Position numbers and translations under genes: made by a program | The notes under the pieces: generated by a model | The model's input: only the letters and a program-made list of their open reading frames with translations | Told to the model about the DNA's origin: nothing | Database searches by the model: none | In this document: one piece after another, positions 39,119 to 49,251 of the stretch | Layout of the letters: each line of letters starts with the position of its first letter | Numbering within the stretch: the first letter of the stretch is position 1 | Assembly (NCBI GenBank): GCA_945863035.1 | Contig: CAMAZH010000003.1 | Coordinates: 1-64,000, forward strand | Reading direction: 5' to 3' | From: Chitinophaga pinensis | Lineage (GTDB): Bacteria > Bacteroidota > Bacteroidia > Bacteroidales > GCA-2748055 | DNA: 64,000 bases

Positions 39119-41329
39119 TTATTCGATCCTTTTAACCGACATTACCCCTTTCACCTTAACGATTTTTTTGATCAGAGCATCGAGATGTGCCGTATCGCTT
39201 ACAAAAACGGTAAGCGTGCCTTCAAAAAGCCCATCATTACTGTCAACGGCAATAGATCTCATGTTAACCTTCAAATCCTTTGAGATAACATCAGAGATGT
39301 TGCTCACGATTCCGATATCATCAACTCCGGTAATGCGTATGGTTGCAAGAAACGTGCGGTTTCCTTCGGTTTGTCTCCAGCGTGCTTTTACAATCCGGTA
39401 ACCGTATTTGGAAATAAGTTGTTTGGCATTGGGGCAATTCAGGCGGTGAATTGTAATCCCTGCTCCGATAGTAACAAAGCCAAAAACATTGTCTCCAAAT
39501 ATAGGGTTGCAGCATTTGCCAAGTCGGTATTCGACGTTCGACAGTCGGTTGTCGATAACAAGGTAATCGTCGCTTTCAGCCTGCGTATTGCGGATCAGTT
39601 TTTCCAGGGCCTCCTCTTCGATAGGCACGGGCTTGGCTTCCACCTGCTTCTCATCTTCGGTAACAATATTCTTTATTTCAAGAAGATCGAGCTTTTCGGT
39701 AGCGATATCGAAATACAGGTCAATAGCGTCATTGTATTTATAATGGTGGAGCAATTTTCTAATATACAAGTCCTGGAATTCCAATTTCCAGTTTTTGAAC
39801 CGGCGCTGCAGTATTTCCTTTCCGTTCTCAGCCTCTTTTAGCTTCTCTTCCTTCAGGGCAAACTTGATTTTAGCTTTGGCCTTGGATGTGACCACATAAT
39901 TTATCCAATCCTGCTTGGGCTTCTGGGTTTTCGAGCGGATAATTTCAACCTTATCCCCGTTTTTCATGGGGTAGCGGATTGGCACATTCTTGCCGTTCAC
40001 CTTTGCTCCCACGCAACTTGAACCCACAGCGGTATGCACCTCAAAAGCAAAGTCGAGAACGGTGGCTCCCTCGGGAAACTTTTTCAAATCCCCATTGGGA
40101 GTAAAAACAAAGATTTCCCTGGCGTAGAGGTTTAATTTAAAATCGTCGATAAGGTTAATCGCGTCGGTCTCGGAATTCTCAAGCAGTTCGCGAACCTTTC
40201 CAAGCCATTCGTCAACACCCTTTTCTCCCTTGATTCCCTTATACTTCCAGTGTGCAGCAAAACCGTTTTCAGCAATTTCGTCCATTCGTCGGCTTCGGAT
40301 CTGAACTTCAACCCAATCACCACCGGGAACCACAACGGTTGCGTGCAATGACTCATAGCCGTTGCTGCGGGGTACCGAAATCCAGTCACGCATGCGTTCG
40401 GTATTCGGAGTATAAAAATCCGTGATGATGGAAAACACTTTCCAACAATCGGCTTTTTCATTTTTCTGGGGAGTGTCGAGGATGATGCGTATCGCGAACT
40501 TGTCATAAATCTCCTCGAAATCGACCTTTTGCTTTTTCATCTTTTTCCAGATGGATGAAATGGCTTTGGGCCGGCCTTTGATCTCCGCTTTCATTCCCTG
40601 CTTTTTCAGTTCATTCTCGATGGGAGCAATAAATTCGCTGATGAACTTGGTACGTTTCGCATCGGATGCTTTGAGCTTTTCCGAAATTTTCTTGTAAGGT
40701 TCGGGCTCAAGGTACTTCATTGTGAAGTCTTCCATTTCCGACATCATATTGTACAGACCGAGTCTGTGAGCCAAAGGGGAGTATATATAACTGGTTTCGG
40801 AGGCAATGCCAATCCGTTGCTCCACAGGAAGATTATCGAGCATTCTCATCTGATAAAGGCGCTCAGCAAGTTTGATGAGGATAACCCTCACATCCGAAGC
40901 CAGTGTGAGAATAAGGTTTCTGAGGTTTTCGGCTTGCGAGGAAGTCTTTTCCGTTTTGATACTGGAAATCTTGCTGAGTCCGCCGGTAATTTCTGCTACT
41001 TTTTCCCCAAACTTCGCCGAGATCTCCGGCATGGATAACTCAGGCTCGTCAACGAACTCAAATATCAGGGCAGCGATGACGCTCGTGCCTCCGAGGCCTA
41101 TTTCCCGAGCAACGATCTGCGCCAGCGAAAGGGAATGGAAAATGGTGTACTCCCCCATTCTCTTGGGCGTTTTTTTGCACAACTCATTAACCATTTCAAA
41201 GGCCATACGAATATGCTGCATCTCCTCGGGGGAGGAAACCGGCTTGCAATCGTTAAGCAGCTGCCGGTATTCCGAGAGCACTTTTTTTTCTATATCCGTG
41301 TTTGAAGCATGCATATGAAATCCCGACAT
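39119..41329 (-). CDS. RelA/SpoT-family (p)ppGpp synthetase with degenerate hydrolase domain
   Basis: Synthetase ERMRDWISVPRSNGYESLHATVVVPGGDWVEVQIRSRRMDEIAENGFAAHWKYK; TGS and ACT domains; HD motif replaced (AALIFEFVDEPE). Confidence 0.92.
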   Translation of the reverse strand: MSGFHMHASNTDIEKKVLSEYRQLLNDCKPVSSPEEMQHIRMAFEMVNELCKKTPKRMGEYTIFHSLSLAQIVAREIGLGGTSVIAALIFEFVDEPELSMPEISAKFGEKVAEITGGLSKISSIKTEKTSSQAENLRNLILTLASDVRVILIKLAERLYQMRMLDNLPVEQRIGIASETSYIYSPLAHRLGLYNMMSEMEDFTMKYLEPEPYKKISEKLKASDAKRTKFISEFIAPIENELKKQGMKAEIKGRPKAISSIWKKMKKQKVDFEEIYDKFAIRIILDTPQKNEKADCWKVFSIITDFYTPNTERMRDWISVPRSNGYESLHATVVVPGGDWVEVQIRSRRMDEIAENGFAAHWKYKGIKGEKGVDEWLGKVRELLENSETDAINLIDDFKLNLYAREIFVFTPNGDLKKFPEGATVLDFAFEVHTAVGSSCVGAKVNGKNVPIRYPMKNGDKVEIIRSKTQKPKQDWINYVVTSKAKAKIKFALKEEKLKEAENGKEILQRRFKNWKLEFQDLYIRKLLHHYKYNDAIDLYFDIATEKLDLLEIKNIVTEDEKQVEAKPVPIEEEALEKLIRNTQAESDDYLVIDNRLSNVEYRLGKCCNPIFGDNVFGFVTIGAGITIHRLNCPNAKQLISKYGYRIVKARWRQTEGNRTFLATIRITGVDDIGIVSNISDVISKDLKVNMRSIAVDSNDGLFEGTLTVFVSDTAHLDALIKKIVKVKGVMSVKRIE

Positions 41330-41421
41330 ATCTATTTAACCGCAATAATCCAATGATTCAAATATACTAAGTTTATGGCGAAATTAAAAGATTATCGAAT
41401 TGCAGGAATCCCTGATACCAA

Positions 41422-43842
41422 CTATTCGTACCGTAATGAGAAGGCCGGGTTGATACTTGCAGTTCTTATTGTCTGATAGCTGATTGTTATAATAGCGATT
41501 ACCAACGCAATAAGAAATCCAATCAGGAAATCCCATATCTGAAGATCAATTCTGAAGTGGAAATTCTGCAGCCATTTATCTGCTATGTAATAGATTAATG
41601 GCCAGGCTATCAATGTGGAAATCGAAACCAGGATCACGATCTCTTTCGAGATAAGCATAAAAATCTCATTAGTGCTGGCTCCCATTGTTTTCCTAACTCC
41701 TATCTCCTTGGTTCGCTGCTGAACAGTATAAGATGTCAAGCCAAACAGACCCAATGAAGCAATAATTACCGCCAGCGCAGCAAAAAGCATAGCCAGGCTG
41801 GAACTTTGTTTTTCCTGAGAGTACATACGATTGAAATCCTCATCCATAAAAAAATACTGCATCGGGTCGTTATTCGTATAGCTCTTCCAAACCGCTTCAA
41901 TAGATTTTATGGTAGATTGGTTAAACGAAGAATCAAGCCTGATACTAAAATATCCCCAGTTGTTCGACTCATTCTTAAAGCGAAATATATAGGGCCCTAT
42001 AGCGGAATGGAGCGATTCGAAATTGAAATCGTCAACAACTCCGATAACATTCATATCGGGCGGATTCCTATCGTTATCTGGAGCCAGAAACACTGAAGTG
42101 AGTGGATCTGTCAACCCAAATTGGCGCACAGCGGACTGGTTTATCAGGCATGCCTGATTGTCACTTGTAAAATCGCGACTAAAGCCTCTGCCTGTACCAA
42201 CCTTCATCTTATAAGTCTCAAAAAAGTCATGGTCCACCCAATTGGTCTGCAGAAGGAAGGTCTCATCTACCCGACCCTTCATCATGTAGCCGTTGTTGTT
42301 GTTGTTATGTCCGGGGATTGCGGTTGAAGAGGCCATTGATTTAACAGCACTAATTTTATTTACCTCTTCCTTGAACGCATTCACATGGTTTTCAACGGTC
42401 TCGGCCCTGGTTATTATCATTAGCTGCTCCTTTTGAAATCCAAGGTCCCTGTTAAGCATAAAATTTACCTGCCTGAACATAACCAAAGTGCCAACAATAA
42501 GGATTATCGAAATTGAAAATTGGAGTATCACCAGGAGACTTCTAAGCCTGCCGTTTTTCATACTATCTTTTACTTTTCCCTTTAGAACATTAACAGGTTG
42601 AAATGAAGAGAGATAGAAGGCCGGGTAACTTCCGGCAAAAATACCAATAAGGAATACCAGAATAAGCAATACCGGAATAACAAACCATTTTGATGTGATA
42701 CTGAATTGCAGTTGAATGCTAAGCAGGCTGTTGAAATAAGGCAAAGAAAACGCCACAATCACAAGGGAAAGAATCAGAGAAATGAATGTAAGAATAACCG
42801 ATTCGGCAAGAAACTGGGAAATAAGCATGCTGCGGGAAGAGCCTGAAACTTTCTTAATCCCCACCTCTTTAGCTCTTCCTGAAGCCTGTGCTGTAGCAAG
42901 ATTCATGAAATTTATCGATGCAATGATTATAATCAATAAAGCAACACTTGCGAATATCCAGAGGTATTTGGGATCTGTGGACGATGCTTGTCCATCATCC
43001 ACATGGGAGTCAAGATGTATATCTCCCAGAGACTGCAAATACATCGAGTAGCGGTTTCCTTTGGATTCAAATTCCTCCACGGTTATGCCCAAAAACTCCT
43101 GCACTTCAGGCCCAATGTGCTCTTTAAGAATTCCCTTGAGCTTCCGCTCGACTTCTGGCAGCTCGGAACCGGGTTTTAGCAGAAGGTAGGTAAAAAATGA
43201 ATTTGACATCCACATAGGGTGGTCTGCCCGTGGATTGGTCATAAACGACGCAATTATATTGGCTTTAAGATGGGAGTTTTCGGGAAAATCCTCAAAAACG
43301 CCTGTTACCCGGTACAAAACTGTATCCATCCCCACCTTCAGCATTTTACCCATGGGATCGGCTTTTCCGAAAATCCTCGATGCTGACGATTTTGACAAGA
43401 CCAAGGTATGCGGCTCGTTGAGTGCCGATTTCAAATCCCCCGTTAAAAAAGGTATTGAAAAGACCCTGAAGAAAGACGAATCGGCTTCCATAAATAATCC
43501 TTCTGAAAAACTCTGCTCGTAATTTTTAAGGATCGTTTCGCCCCATACATTGACTCGAACAAAGGATTCCACTTCGGGCAGCTCACTTAAAAGTGTCGGG
43601 CCCAAGGGCGAGCAGGTATAGGCGGCCTTAACTTCCTGTTCCCCGATTTTCCCATCGAGAATCACTCTGTAAATTCTATCCCCTTTACTGTGAAACCGAT
43701 CGTAACTTAGTTCGTGAATCAGAAACAGGGCAATAAGCAAACTGCATGCGATGCCAATCGAAAGTCCCATAATATTAAGAAACACATAGGCTTTTTGTCG
43801 GTTGAGTGCACGCAAACTATGGTTCAGAAGATTTTTAAGCAT
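41422..43842 (-). CDS. ABC transporter permease, MacB/FtsX type
   Basis: N-terminal MacB periplasmic-core start LNIMGLSIGIACSLLIALFLIHELSYDRFH; ASGRAKEVGIKKVSGSSR and QQRTKEIGVRKTMGAS repeats. Confidence 0.93.
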   Translation of the reverse strand: MLKNLLNHSLRALNRQKAYVFLNIMGLSIGIACSLLIALFLIHELSYDRFHSKGDRIYRVILDGKIGEQEVKAAYTCSPLGPTLLSELPEVESFVRVNVWGETILKNYEQSFSEGLFMEADSSFFRVFSIPFLTGDLKSALNEPHTLVLSKSSASRIFGKADPMGKMLKVGMDTVLYRVTGVFEDFPENSHLKANIIASFMTNPRADHPMWMSNSFFTYLLLKPGSELPEVERKLKGILKEHIGPEVQEFLGITVEEFESKGNRYSMYLQSLGDIHLDSHVDDGQASSTDPKYLWIFASVALLIIIIASINFMNLATAQASGRAKEVGIKKVSGSSRSMLISQFLAESVILTFISLILSLVIVAFSLPYFNSLLSIQLQFSITSKWFVIPVLLILVFLIGIFAGSYPAFYLSSFQPVNVLKGKVKDSMKNGRLRSLLVILQFSISIILIVGTLVMFRQVNFMLNRDLGFQKEQLMIITRAETVENHVNAFKEEVNKISAVKSMASSTAIPGHNNNNNGYMMKGRVDETFLLQTNWVDHDFFETYKMKVGTGRGFSRDFTSDNQACLINQSAVRQFGLTDPLTSVFLAPDNDRNPPDMNVIGVVDDFNFESLHSAIGPYIFRFKNESNNWGYFSIRLDSSFNQSTIKSIEAVWKSYTNNDPMQYFFMDEDFNRMYSQEKQSSSLAMLFAALAVIIASLGLFGLTSYTVQQRTKEIGVRKTMGASTNEIFMLISKEIVILVSISTLIAWPLIYYIADKWLQNFHFRIDLQIWDFLIGFLIALVIAIITISYQTIRTASINPAFSLRYE

Positions 43843-44008
43843 GATGCAAGAGGATTATCAGTGCTGTGTTTTTTGAATTTAAATCTTTGACGGCTAAACA
43901 TAGTCCATAGTTACAACAATCGCAAAAAAAATGTCTGGAACTGAGTCGTTTTTATTAGTTGAGAAATACAAAGAATCCTAAAAAACCTTAATAATTGTTA
44001 AAGTAACA

Positions 44009-44815
44009 GTGCCTGTATTGAAATATGTATGTATTTCGCGTATGCTTACTAACCGGGTTTTTGTAACAGCCTTTATACTTGTTTTTTCCTTTGGGATCAG
44101 TTACAGTCAGGATGCTGTATCACAAAAAAGGATTAAGGCCCGGGTATGCAATGATTCAGGTAATCCGCTAGGATATACCCATATTATAAATCTCAGCAGC
44201 GGACGCGGCACAACCAGCGATTCATCAGGGAATTTCAGTCTGAATGTTTTTCAAGGCGACAGCATTATCTTCAGGAATGTGAGTTGTGATGAATTGATTA
44301 TGGCTGCGGATGTTATAAATTCGGGGGATACGATTTTTCTTAAAACGAGACTTTATGCTATCCGGGAAGTTAAAATTTTCGAATGGGGATCTACCTATGC
44401 CGATTTCAAGGCAAAGATGAAAAGCATGCCCGTAACAATAAGCATGTCGGAAAAACTCGGTCTGCCCCAACAATCCGGCAATGCTGTTCCCAATTTCCGC
44501 AATGCAGATGTTTTGGGCAATCCCATGTTTGCTATAACAAATCCTATTGATTTTCTGTACTACAACCTGAACAAAAATGAACAGTCCATCCGGAAAGTAA
44601 TGGAGTTTAAGCAGAATGAAGACCTTATCAGAAGGTTCGAATCGGTTTACAACCGAAAAAAAGTCGGGGCATTGACAGGCATATCAGCAACTGAGCTTGA
44701 TGACTTTATGATTTATCTAAATACCCATTTTCGGTGTGATTTTAATTGCACCGAAATCCAGATTGTAACGGAGATATTTGAGCACTGGAAGAATTTTCAA
44801 AAACAACTTCAGTAA
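44009..44815 (+). CDS. Exported carboxypeptidase-regulatory-like protein, paralog of 30045-30668
   Basis: ARVCNDSGNPLGYTHIINLSSGRGTTSDSSGNFSLNVFQGDSIIFRNVS; EVKIFEWGSTYADFKAKM parallels ELKIFPWKTYDEFKVAF. Confidence 0.75.
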   Translation: MPVLKYVCISRMLTNRVFVTAFILVFSFGISYSQDAVSQKRIKARVCNDSGNPLGYTHIINLSSGRGTTSDSSGNFSLNVFQGDSIIFRNVSCDELIMAADVINSGDTIFLKTRLYAIREVKIFEWGSTYADFKAKMKSMPVTISMSEKLGLPQQSGNAVPNFRNADVLGNPMFAITNPIDFLYYNLNKNEQSIRKVMEFKQNEDLIRRFESVYNRKKVGALTGISATELDDFMIYLNTHFRCDFNCTEIQIVTEIFEHWKNFQKQLQ

Positions 44816-45068
44816 GTAAGGCATATTACGTCTTTTCCTTAGGCAGGCTTGTTTTCATTCGAAAATAGTTTATTTAATTAATTGGCCTCATGGAACTTCC
44901 ATGCAACTCGCTAATTTAATTATCCGTAATTTTCTTGTCTTTTGTGCCCCCTCCATCCAAATTAATAATTGTGGTATGGACGTTTCATTTTATGTCTTTA
45001 ATTCTGCAAATATCTGGACGGCATCTCCTCCATAATATTGCCGGGGAGGAACGCTTCTACTAAAAAAA

Positions 45069-45141
45069 GCTGCAGAGCAGCGGGAAATTTGTAGCCTTGG
45101 AATTACGCGAATTGGGTCAAGCTGCAGAGCAGCGCAATATT
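45069..45141. repeat. Paired hairpin repeats GCTGCAGAGCAGC x2 with 52-bp spacing
   Basis: 45069-45081 and 45121-45133; same spacing as the 34057 locus. Confidence 0.75.
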
Positions 45142-45241
45142 CATCTTAATAAATTGTAAATCGATAAATAAAGAAAGATATATTTGGGACCAGTCTAAAA
45201 GGTATTTTATTTACACTTCAATGCAATACTGGCAAAAGTAA

Positions 45242-45287
45242 AAGGGCACAAAGCCCACATTCAAAAACCGTGAAACTTTGTGCCCTT
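45242..45287 (-). terminator. Putative terminator stem AAGGGCACAAAG...CTTTGTGCCCTT downstream of 45309-46403
   Basis: Perfect 12-bp arms (45242-45253 / 45276-45287), 22-nt loop, T-rich tail on the minus strand. Confidence 0.7.
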
Positions 45288-45308
45288 AAGCTATATTGCT
45301 AAAAAAAA

Positions 45309-46403
45309 TTACCTGAACGAAATACCCAATCCGGTTGTGAATACCGAATAATTTGCTTTTGTGTAATCAAAGTGAATTGTAAGAACTCCGAGTTTGAGGC
45401 GGAAACCTGCATTAAGGCGAAGGTCTTTGTTGTTATTCATTTCGAACTGGAGAGGATCTTTCAGAATATCACTTTCGGTCACAACCGGCTCGCCTATAAA
45501 TGCTCCTGAAGTTGCAATGCTTGGGAAGGGGTAATTCCCGTTAAGCCCGAGGTCAACTGTTGAGCTTGCATATCCTATTGCCTGGTAAAAGGAAATTATA
45601 GGGAGGGTTTGCGAAAAAATCAGATTCACCGTCCATGCTGAAGCTGTCATTTCGAGTTTTTGATCGGCAAACTGGTTGGCATCGGGAACAAGCACATGAT
45701 CGGCAGGAACCAGTTCTGTAGGGGCGTAATCGATATTTGCAAATGTAGTAAGTTTTGTATAACCTCCCTGGGCAGTAATATCGAGTACAGGAAGTTTTTT
45801 AAGAGCCGGGATATGCTGAAGTATGCTGTGTCGACCGCCAACACCCCAAAGGCCGATGTTTCCAGCCTTACCAAGCGGGAGGCTGGGCAGATAACGAACC
45901 GAAACGTCGGTTCCGATCGGTAAACCAATAGTCAATTGTGCCATGGGAAGTGGAATCATATTTACACCCGTTCCGCTGGGAAGGTCAAACTCGGCAATCT
46001 TCACCTGATTTCCGCCAAACGATTCAAAATACTGCAAAGTAGGTGGTGACGCGCCTTGTTTTCCGGCAATAGTAGGACTGAGGGTTCCTGCGGGAAGCGC
46101 CTGTGCCGAAAGGTCAAGAGCCGAAACATCAAAGGTTCTTGCAGATGGGGGTGCCCATGCTGTATTAATGGTTACTGTTAAATCGAAACCGCCTAATTTA
46201 TGAACCTTCCCGCTATTATACCAACCGGCGTTGAGATCAGCCCCAAATATGTTGGCATAAGGAGTGAGGTATTCCTGAAACAATGTCTGGGCATCGGCCG
46301 GACCTCCCTTAAGAAAACTGACATCGGTTAATTGAGAATATAAAGCTGACTGCAATCCTAGTGCTATTGCAATGCCGAGGACTAAGCTGCGAAGGTTTTT
46401 CAT
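45309..46403 (-). CDS. DUF6588-like outer-membrane family protein
   Basis: Signal peptide; YLTPYANIFGADLNAGWYNSGKVHKLGGFDLTVTINTA; beta-strand rich C-terminus. Confidence 0.75.
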   Translation of the reverse strand: MKNLRSLVLGIAIALGLQSALYSQLTDVSFLKGGPADAQTLFQEYLTPYANIFGADLNAGWYNSGKVHKLGGFDLTVTINTAWAPPSARTFDVSALDLSAQALPAGTLSPTIAGKQGASPPTLQYFESFGGNQVKIAEFDLPSGTGVNMIPLPMAQLTIGLPIGTDVSVRYLPSLPLGKAGNIGLWGVGGRHSILQHIPALKKLPVLDITAQGGYTKLTTFANIDYAPTELVPADHVLVPDANQFADQKLEMTASAWTVNLIFSQTLPIISFYQAIGYASSTVDLGLNGNYPFPSIATSGAFIGEPVVTESDILKDPLQFEMNNNKDLRLNAGFRLKLGVLTIHFDYTKANYSVFTTGLGISFR

Positions 46404-46774
46404 GAGATTAAGTTTTGGATTTTATGGTTACGAATATACAACTATTTGAAATTAATTTGCAATGCGTTTTAAAATCAACTGCCGAAGTATATACAAGCAA
46501 AACTTCATTTTTGTTGCATCAGGGTGAATAATAATACAGTTTCTTGATTTAGTCCGGACGATAAAACATTCGAAAAGAGCAATTCAATTCTTTGAGCCTC
46601 TCCCCGCTCGCCCGATTTGGTGAACTATTCCCGCCTTATGACATAAAGGCTATCAAAGCAAAGAAATTTTTGTCGAGACTGAGATTTTTGCTGCGATAAT
46701 CAAATTGACTGATGGGATGTGTCGCTTTACAGATTATTTCGTTTAATTTTGAGTTTTCCAAACCAAGCTCTTTC

Positions 46775-48067
46775 ATGACCCCAAATCAGCCTTTAGCCGA
46801 CCGCATGCGCCCTAACAATCTGGATGAATATGCCGGGCAAAAGCACCTTGTGGGGAAGAACGGGGTAATACGCAGAATGATCGAAAGCGGCAATGTTTCC
46901 TCTTTTGTTCTCTGGGGCCCTCCCGGAGTAGGTAAAACCACCCTGGCAAAAGTGATCTCGCATTTGCTTGAACGGCCCTTTTACACCCTGAGCGCCGTGA
47001 CCTCCGGGGTTAAGGATGTCAGGGAAATGATTGACAAGGCAAAGAAGACGCGCTTTTTCGACCAGCCCTCCCCCATTCTGTTTATTGATGAAATCCACCG
47101 TTTTAACAAGTCGCAACAGGATTCGTTGCTGGGAGCTGTTGAACAAGGTGTTATCACTCTTATTGGTGCAACCACCGAAAACCCTTCGTTCGAAGTAATA
47201 TCACCTCTGCTCTCGCGATGTCAGGTTTATGTTTTAGAGGGATTGGAACGATCAGATCTTGAGGGACTTATAGAGACGGCTCTTAAGAACGACACCTACC
47301 TGAAGAAACTCGACATTCGGATTGAAGAGAACGAAGCCTTGCTGCAGTATTCAGGGGGAGATGCCCGAAAGCTGTTCAATGCACTTGAACTTGTTGTGTA
47401 TGCGAGTATGGGTGAAATCCCCGGAAAAGAAAATCATATCCTGGTGAATAATGAAACCGTCAAGAAGATTATCCAGGAAAACATGGCTATTTATGATAAA
47501 AGCGGAGAAATGCATTATGATATCATTTCAGCTTTTATCAAAACCATCAGGGGAAGCGACCCTGACGCGGCGGTTTACTGGCTCGCCAGGATGCTGGAGG
47601 GCGGCGAGGATATCAAGTTTATTGCCCGAAGGCTGTTGATACTGGCTGCGGAAGATATCGGACTGGCGAATCCCAATGCCCTTCTCATGGCAAACAACTG
47701 TTTCCAGTCGATTAATGTGATAGGAATGCCTGAAGCACGCATTATTCTCTCGGAAACAACAATTTACCTGGCTGCCTCACCAAAGTCGAATGCCGCATAT
47801 TTGGCCATAGACGCTGCGCTCGCAGAAGTGAGGAACTCCGGTAATCTTCCGGTCCCCCTACACCTCAGAAACGCCCCTACCCGACTGATGAAAGAACTTG
47901 GATATGGTAAAGAGTATAAGTATGCACATTCCTACGAGGAGCATTTTGTGCAACAGAACTACTTTCCTGAAGATTTGAAGGATAACAGGTTTTACACACC
48001 CGGCGACAATGCCAGGGAAAAAGAGATGAAAGACAGGTTGAACAGGCTATGGAAAGGAAGATTTTAG
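46775..48067 (+). CDS. rarA: Replication-associated recombination protein A (MgsA-family AAA+ ATPase)
   Basis: PLADRMRPNNLDEYAGQKHLVG, LWGPPGVGKTTLAKVI, ILFIDEIHRFNKSQQDSLLGAVE; ATG at 46775 preferred. Confidence 0.95.
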   Translation: MTPNQPLADRMRPNNLDEYAGQKHLVGKNGVIRRMIESGNVSSFVLWGPPGVGKTTLAKVISHLLERPFYTLSAVTSGVKDVREMIDKAKKTRFFDQPSPILFIDEIHRFNKSQQDSLLGAVEQGVITLIGATTENPSFEVISPLLSRCQVYVLEGLERSDLEGLIETALKNDTYLKKLDIRIEENEALLQYSGGDARKLFNALELVVYASMGEIPGKENHILVNNETVKKIIQENMAIYDKSGEMHYDIISAFIKTIRGSDPDAAVYWLARMLEGGEDIKFIARRLLILAAEDIGLANPNALLMANNCFQSINVIGMPEARIILSETTIYLAASPKSNAAYLAIDAALAEVRNSGNLPVPLHLRNAPTRLMKELGYGKEYKYAHSYEEHFVQQNYFPEDLKDNRFYTPGDNAREKEMKDRLNRLWKGRF

Positions 48068-48193
48068 GATTATTGTAATAATGCGATTAAGCCTTTCCCG
48101 GTAAGCCATACTATACTTTTTCGCTAGCTATTATTTACAGAATTTTGATTTTTTCAATTGTAATGAATTGCATTTAAAACATATAACAAACGA

Positions 48194-49027
48194 ATGAAAA
48201 TTATATCCTCAATTCCCGGAATCAGGAACACCGAAAGCGGAAACTTTTTCTTGCTTGCCGGACCATGCGCCATCGAGGGCCGCGACATTGCCATGACGAT
48301 TGCCGAAACGGTTGTGAAAATAACCGACAAATACAAAATCCCCTACGTCTTTAAAGGCAGCTACCGTAAGGCAAACCGATCGCGCATTGATTCGTTCGCG
48401 GGTATCGGGGATGAAAAAGCTTTGAAGATCCTTGCTGAAGTAAGAGACACCTTTAAAATCCCCGTAATTACCGACATTCATTCCGCTGAAGAAGCAGCTA
48501 TGGCTGCGGAATATGTTGATATTTTACAGATTCCCGCATTCCTTTGCAGGCAAACCGACCTGCTGGTTGCCGCAGCCAAAACCGGCAAATGGGTAAATGT
48601 GAAGAAAGGCCAGTTTGTATCTCCCTCATCCATGATATTTGCCATCAACAAAATAATCGACTCGGGCAACCAGCATGTTATGGTTACCGACCGGGGTACG
48701 ATGTTCGGGTATCAAGACATCGTGGTCGATTTTCGGGGCATTGTTGAAATGAAAAGCTTCGGGAAGCCTGTTGTTCTAGACATTACCCACTCGCTGCAGC
48801 AACCCAATCAATCCTCCGGGGTAACCGGTGGCAGACCCGAGTTAATCGAAACGATCGCCAGAGCCGGCATTGTAACCGGGGTTGACGGCTTATTTCTTGA
48901 AACACATCCGGATCCGGCAAACGCAAAATCCGATGGGGCCAACATGCTTCATTTGAAAAACATTGAAAAACTTTTGCGTAATCTTTCAAAAATCCGTGAA
49001 GTTGTTTTAACTTTAAGTGATGAATAA
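48194..49027 (+). CDS. kdsA: 3-deoxy-8-phosphooctulonate synthase
   Basis: FFLLAGPCAIEGRDIAM, YVFKGSYRKANRSRIDSFAGIG, DIHSAEEAA, QIPAFLCRQTDLL, VTDRGTMFGYQDIVVDFRG. Confidence 0.97.
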   Translation: MKIISSIPGIRNTESGNFFLLAGPCAIEGRDIAMTIAETVVKITDKYKIPYVFKGSYRKANRSRIDSFAGIGDEKALKILAEVRDTFKIPVITDIHSAEEAAMAAEYVDILQIPAFLCRQTDLLVAAAKTGKWVNVKKGQFVSPSSMIFAINKIIDSGNQHVMVTDRGTMFGYQDIVVDFRGIVEMKSFGKPVVLDITHSLQQPNQSSGVTGGRPELIETIARAGIVTGVDGLFLETHPDPANAKSDGANMLHLKNIEKLLRNLSKIREVVLTLSDE

Positions 49028-49159
49028 ATTGCTTAGGCGGGTTTATTGAATTCTGCCATCAAGACGCAAGGCTCTTTGCTTTAACAATTTTTTTGGATGC
49101 GTCATCTTATCAGGGCAACTGAAGCAAGGCAAAGCAATGGCATTCAATGTTTTGTGCAT

Positions 49160-49186
49160 TAGCATTACAAATTTGAGTTAATGCTA
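49160..49186. repeat. Inverted repeat TAGCATTA-N11-TAATGCTA
   Basis: Perfect 8-bp arms 49160-49167 / 49179-49186 with imperfect extension, between kdsA and the 49252 gene. Confidence 0.55.
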
Positions 49187-49251
49187 TGTGCAATGGCCTT
49201 CTGGTTTCCGCATCAGGTATTTTATATTTATATACAATTAAAACAAATCCA

